Assembly (NCBI GenBank): GCA_964452045.1
Contig: CAYVKM010000017.1
Coordinates: 1 to 54,714 of the forward strand
Length of the DNA: 54,714 nt
Reading direction: 5' to 3'
Source: CAYVKM01 sp964452045
GTDB taxonomy: Bacteria > Calditrichota > Calditrichia > RBG-13-44-9
Shown: positions 51,778-54,714 of the stretch, in pieces
How positions within the stretch are numbered: the first letter of the stretch is position 1
How the letters are laid out: each line of letters opens with the position of its first letter
Notes under the pieces: model-generated
What the model was told of the DNA's origin: nothing
The model's database searches: none
The model's input: the letters and a program-made list of their open reading frames with translations, nothing else
Position numbers and translations under genes: made by a program

Positions 51778-52434
51778 ATGGTATTCTTACTTGTCGTACT
51801 CAGCGTCGTACTTTTCATTACCATCGACTATCTTATCCAGAGAAGGCGGAAAAGGGTTACAGTGGAACAGGCTGAACCCGAAAATCTTTATATCTCGAAA
51901 ACCATGCCGGGAATACTAAATGGCGTATTTCTGCAGCCCGGTTTTACCTGGTCCAAAATTCTTGATAATGGCAACCTCCTGCTGGGAATTCAACCGATGC
52001 TATTGGGTTTGATTGGTAATCCGGATGAAATTAAAACAATTCCCGAAGGTCAGAAAATTGGCAAAGGTGGTTCACTCTTAAAAGTACGAAAAGGATCAAA
52101 ATTACTTGATCTCAAATCTCCGGTGCAGGGTTCCATCGTTGCTATCAATCCTGAGTTTCAGGAAATCAGCACCTGGGACAAATTGAGCCAGAACTGGATT
52201 TATGCCATTAAACCCGAAAAAGTTTCCTCAGAAATTCCCGGATGGATTATCGCTGACAAAACCAAAAACTGGATAAACACCAGGTACGAAGAAGTGAAAA
52301 GCTTCTTCATGAAAAATCTGCCCCAAACCGAACTCGGTTCAACTATGGCAGATGGTGGCGATCTGCCAATCGGGATCATGTCCAAATTTGATGAGAAATT
52401 TTGGAAGGAATTTGAACATAGTTTTCTTAATTAG
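51778..52434 (+). CDS. Membrane-anchored GcvH-like (lipoyl-domain) protein
   Basis: The 218-aa protein has an N-terminal membrane anchor (FLLVVLSVVLFITIDYLI) then a GcvH-like lipoyl fold at about 35-190: GFTWSKILDNGNLLLGIQ, K-I-G-K-G-G-S-L-L-K-V, SPVQGSIVAINPE and NWIYAIKP. In true GcvH a lysine seven residues before the S/A-P carries lipoate; here that place is Ser107, with Lys108 next to it, so lipoylation is uncertain. No other glycine-cleavage gene is present. It begins the operon with the Fe-S and NrfD subunits. An AAAGGAAT ribosome site precedes the ATG. Confidence 0.78.
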   Translation: MVFLLVVLSVVLFITIDYLIQRRRKRVTVEQAEPENLYISKTMPGILNGVFLQPGFTWSKILDNGNLLLGIQPMLLGLIGNPDEIKTIPEGQKIGKGGSLLKVRKGSKLLDLKSPVQGSIVAINPEFQEISTWDKLSQNWIYAIKPEKVSSEIPGWIIADKTKNWINTRYEEVKSFFMKNLPQTELGSTMADGGDLPIGIMSKFDEKFWKEFEHSFLN

Positions 52435-52495
52435 GAAGGCGAATCTGCTCTCTTAATTTTCTGAACTCTTTCATGGAAAATAGAAAGGAATTTTA

Positions 52496-53365
52496 ATGGA
52501 TCGACGTGACTTTTTGAAGGCATTTGGCGTCGCCAGCGGAACAGCTCTGCTAAAGAGCTCTCCTTTGAAAGCAGAAAACGTCCCGGCATCCACTGAGTTT
52601 AAAGCTATTTTGGTGGATACAACGCGCTGTGTAGGCTGCCGAAGCTGCGAAGAGGCCTGTGCCATGCAAAATAATTTACCTGAGCCCGACCTGGACGACT
52701 CGGTTTTGGAAAAAGAACGTAAACCTTCTCTGACTCAATATTCAGTTATTAATCGGTTTGATACAGAAAAGGGCGAAGTATTTGTTAAGAGACAATGTAT
52801 GCACTGCAATCAACCAGCATGTGCATCGGCCTGTCTAACCAAAGCAATGTATAAAACCAAAGAAGGTCCGGTAATCTGGAGAGAAAACAAATGCATGGGC
52901 TGTCGTTATTGTATGATTGCCTGTCCGTTTGGTATACCGCAGTTTGAGTATGATAGTCCCATTCCTAAAATTCAAAAATGTACTATGTGCTGGTCTCGTC
53001 TTCAAGAGGGTGAAATTCCAGCCTGCGTGGAAAATTGTCCGGCCGAAGCTATAATCTATGGTGACCGGCGTGAAATCCTGGACATTGCCAGACAACGCAT
53101 TTATCAGAACCCGGATGATTATGTTCACCACATTTATGGAGAGCATGAGGTAGGCGGTACCGGATGGCTGTATCTGTCAGCCGTACCATTTGAACAGATT
53201 GGTTTTAAAAACAAAGTTGGAGAAAAACCACCAGCAGAATACACTAAAGGCTTCCTTTATAGTGTTCCTGTTATTCTGACCTTGTGGCCGGCATTTTTAC
53301 TGGCGCTTCACAATTCTGCTAAGGAAAATGAAACGAGAGAAGAAAGCGAGGAACTCCATGGATAA
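52496..53365 (+). CDS. Tat-exported four-cluster ferredoxin subunit (HybA/PsrB-like)
   Basis: The 289-aa protein starts with a twin-arginine signal (DRRDFLKAFGVASGTALL). Four cysteine groups for [4Fe-4S] clusters follow: C-V-G-C-R-S-C-E-E-A-C, C-M-H-C-N-Q-P-A-C-A-S-A-C, C-M-G-C-R-Y-C-M-I-A-C-P and C-T-M-C ... C-V-E-N-C-P. A C-terminal membrane helix (LYSVPVILTLWPAFLLALH) anchors it. It passes electrons between a periplasmic catalytic subunit and a membrane quinone subunit. No catalytic molybdenum or NiFe subunit is in view. It overlaps the NrfD gene by 8 bases. Confidence 0.92.
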   Translation: MDRRDFLKAFGVASGTALLKSSPLKAENVPASTEFKAILVDTTRCVGCRSCEEACAMQNNLPEPDLDDSVLEKERKPSLTQYSVINRFDTEKGEVFVKRQCMHCNQPACASACLTKAMYKTKEGPVIWRENKCMGCRYCMIACPFGIPQFEYDSPIPKIQKCTMCWSRLQEGEIPACVENCPAEAIIYGDRREILDIARQRIYQNPDDYVHHIYGEHEVGGTGWLYLSAVPFEQIGFKNKVGEKPPAEYTKGFLYSVPVILTLWPAFLLALHNSAKENETREESEELHG

Positions 53366-54659
53366 TAGAACAGGAACCGTTTCATTGGTAAAATCGGAAT
53401 TTAAAAAATTTATTAAATTCTTTTTGAGTGAATTAAAACCTAAAGGACCAATACTAACCCCTTTCAATATTTTATCCTTTGTGATCATCATGACCGGTAT
53501 CGTGATACTGATTATTCGTTTTGCCAAAGGATTGGGTTCGGTTACGAATTTATCCCAGGAATACCCCTGGGGACTCTGGATTAGTTTCGATGTCATTACC
53601 GGTGTGGCATTTGCCGGGGGTGCTTATGTTCTTTGCTTTATGGTTTACATTATGAGAATAAAGAAATATCACCCAATTATTCGGGTAACTGTGCTAAATG
53701 GTTTTCTGGCCTATGCTTTTTATGCCGGGGCACTGGTTTTCGATCTGGGACGTCCCTGGAATATTGTCAATCCGATTATCGGTAATTCATTCGGAGTCAG
53801 TTCGGTGATGTTTCTGGTAGCCTGGCATTTTATGTTGTATATGATGGCCGAATTCATTGAATTTTCACCGGCTGTGGCTGAGTGGCTGGGATGGAAAAGA
53901 ATCCGTAAGATCCTGGGTACCCTTACCGTCGGAGTGGTTATCTTCGGTATCACCCTATCCACACTTCATCAATCCGCATTGGGCGCCTTATTTCTGATCG
54001 CGAAAAGTAAAATTCATCCTTTATGGTACACCGAATTTATTCCAGTCTTGTTTTTTGTTTCCAGTATTTTTGCCGGGTTATCAATGGTCATATTCGAGGG
54101 CAGCATAAGTCAAAGAGTATTCCGACATCAGATTAGTCCGCAAAATCATGCAGCACACTATGGAATCGTTTTGAGTCTGGCAAAAATATGTGCCGGCACG
54201 ATGTTCGTTTATCTGTTTCTAAAAATACTGGTTTTCTTTCATGGCCAGCACTATTCCTACCTGAATACCCCCTTGGGTTACCTCTTTCTTACCGAGATTC
54301 TGGGCTTTGTATTGCTTCCCGGAATATTATTCACGGAAAGTGTCCGCCGGAGAAATTTCGGACTCATTAAAATTGCGGCAATTCTTACCCTGGTGGGAAT
54401 CGTGATGAACAGATTGAATACCTCACTGATTGCTTTTAACTGGCAATCCGCGGTTAAATATTATCCCACCTGGATGGAAATTATGGTCACATTAATGATA
54501 ATTTTTGGCGAAATTCTGGTATTCCGCTGGATTGTCAACCGCATGCCGATCCTGAAAGAGTCGCCGGAATGGGCTCGGTCCGAAGAAAAAACCAAGAGAC
54601 CACCGCAAACCACAAAAATAGAAGAGGAAAACGAAGAATGGAAAATTTCGGTTATTTAG
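53358..54659 (+). CDS. NrfD/HybB-type membrane subunit
   Basis: The 433-aa protein has about nine or ten membrane segments. Conserved points are PWGLWISFDVITGVAFAGGAY, an LFDLGRPW-like V-F-D-L-G-R-P-W, and TLHQSALGALF with a quinone-site His. These fit the HybB branch of NrfD, which binds menaquinone beside an Fe-S subunit. I chose ATG 53358, inside the overlap ATGGATAA with the Fe-S gene and after GAGGAA; a longer reading from 53328 has no ribosome site. The C-terminal tail is hydrophilic. Confidence 0.93.
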   Translation: MDNRTGTVSLVKSEFKKFIKFFLSELKPKGPILTPFNILSFVIIMTGIVILIIRFAKGLGSVTNLSQEYPWGLWISFDVITGVAFAGGAYVLCFMVYIMRIKKYHPIIRVTVLNGFLAYAFYAGALVFDLGRPWNIVNPIIGNSFGVSSVMFLVAWHFMLYMMAEFIEFSPAVAEWLGWKRIRKILGTLTVGVVIFGITLSTLHQSALGALFLIAKSKIHPLWYTEFIPVLFFVSSIFAGLSMVIFEGSISQRVFRHQISPQNHAAHYGIVLSLAKICAGTMFVYLFLKILVFFHGQHYSYLNTPLGYLFLTEILGFVLLPGILFTESVRRRNFGLIKIAAILTLVGIVMNRLNTSLIAFNWQSAVKYYPTWMEIMVTLMIIFGEILVFRWIVNRMPILKESPEWARSEEKTKRPPQTTKIEEENEEWKISVI

Positions 54660-54714
54660 ATATGTTTGCCACTAAAGGCATCGAATATATTCTGGTTATT
54701 GGATTTCTGATACT
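54638..54714 (+). CDS. Start of a further membrane protein (cut by window edge)
   Basis: An ATG 22 bases before the NrfD stop opens MENFGYLDMFATKGIEYILV, then IGFLI, and remains open to the edge (25 codons). The F-A-T-K-G-I-E-Y followed by a hydrophobic helix resembles, from memory, N-termini of membrane-anchored GcvH-like proteins that accompany HybA/HybB modules. If so the operon has two GcvH-like subunits. Confidence 0.5.
   Translation, partial: MENFGYLDMFATKGIEYILVIGFLI

Overview
The window is AT-rich, densely coded chromosomal DNA from a Gram-negative bacterium, most likely in the wider FCB group (Calditrichota, KSB1, Marinimicrobia or Ignavibacteria-like). The reasons are a BshC bacillithiol enzyme, a Bacteroides-type serine palmitoyltransferase, periplasmic and lipoprotein signal peptides, orphan PTS IIB and YjbQ proteins, and an archaeal-type ProS. 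Shine-Dalgarno sequences are common, which argues against a typical member of Bacteroidota proper. TTG starts are unusually frequent. I see no rRNA, tRNA, CRISPR array, insertion sequence or prophage. The assignment is inference from gene content.

Layout. 1-6894 (minus): a peptide-binding-protein / histidine kinase / NtrC-type regulator unit, then an HDOD protein overlapping a GAF-PAS sensor that runs off the left edge. 7282-10115 (plus): a SpoIID/LytB protein and prfB, which needs a programmed +1 frameshift. 10261-12788 (minus): a secreted protein made of four repeats, and an Hsp20. 13009-23258 (minus): a tight eight-gene run of SDR epimerase, PEGA membrane protein, BshC, a DUF6599-like protein, a NodB-type deacetylase, a GT4, a GT-C membrane glycosyltransferase and DUF72. 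23465-26925 (plus): metF, then a serine palmitoyltransferase and a putative bacterial ceramide synthase. 26982-30993 (minus): rsmB, a GlmU uridyltransferase domain standing alone, panC, panB. 31153-33090 (minus): groES-groEL behind a CIRCE operator. 33419-37503 (plus): sugar nucleotidyltransferase, enoyl-CoA hydratase, histidine kinase with a receiver-like N-terminus, orphan PTS IIB, YjbQ. 37504-38299: a sparse stretch with two small related ORFs and three hairpins. 38300-40198 (minus): P1 peptidase and UDP-glucuronate decarboxylase-like SDR. 40307-45187 (plus): nucleotidyltransferase, adenosine-specific kinase, secreted TPR-like protein, M1 lipoprotein peptidase. 45237-48026 (minus): unknown protein, speB, speE. 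48220-51385 (plus): thioesterase, NUDIX, proS, rhomboid. 51778-54714 (plus): a membrane-anchored GcvH-like protein, a Tat-exported four-cluster Fe-S protein, an NrfD/HybB membrane subunit, and the start of a further membrane protein.

Much of the window is housekeeping (translation, folding, pantothenate, folate and polyamine synthesis). Two themes stand out. The first is envelope chemistry: sphingolipid genes, glycosyltransferases, three nucleotidyltransferases, UXS and lipoproteins. The second is signalling and energy: the SBP-linked two-component system, and the GcvH-FeS-NrfD operon preceded by a near-consensus sigma-54 promoter and repeated upstream elements. That last locus is the best candidate for something undescribed.
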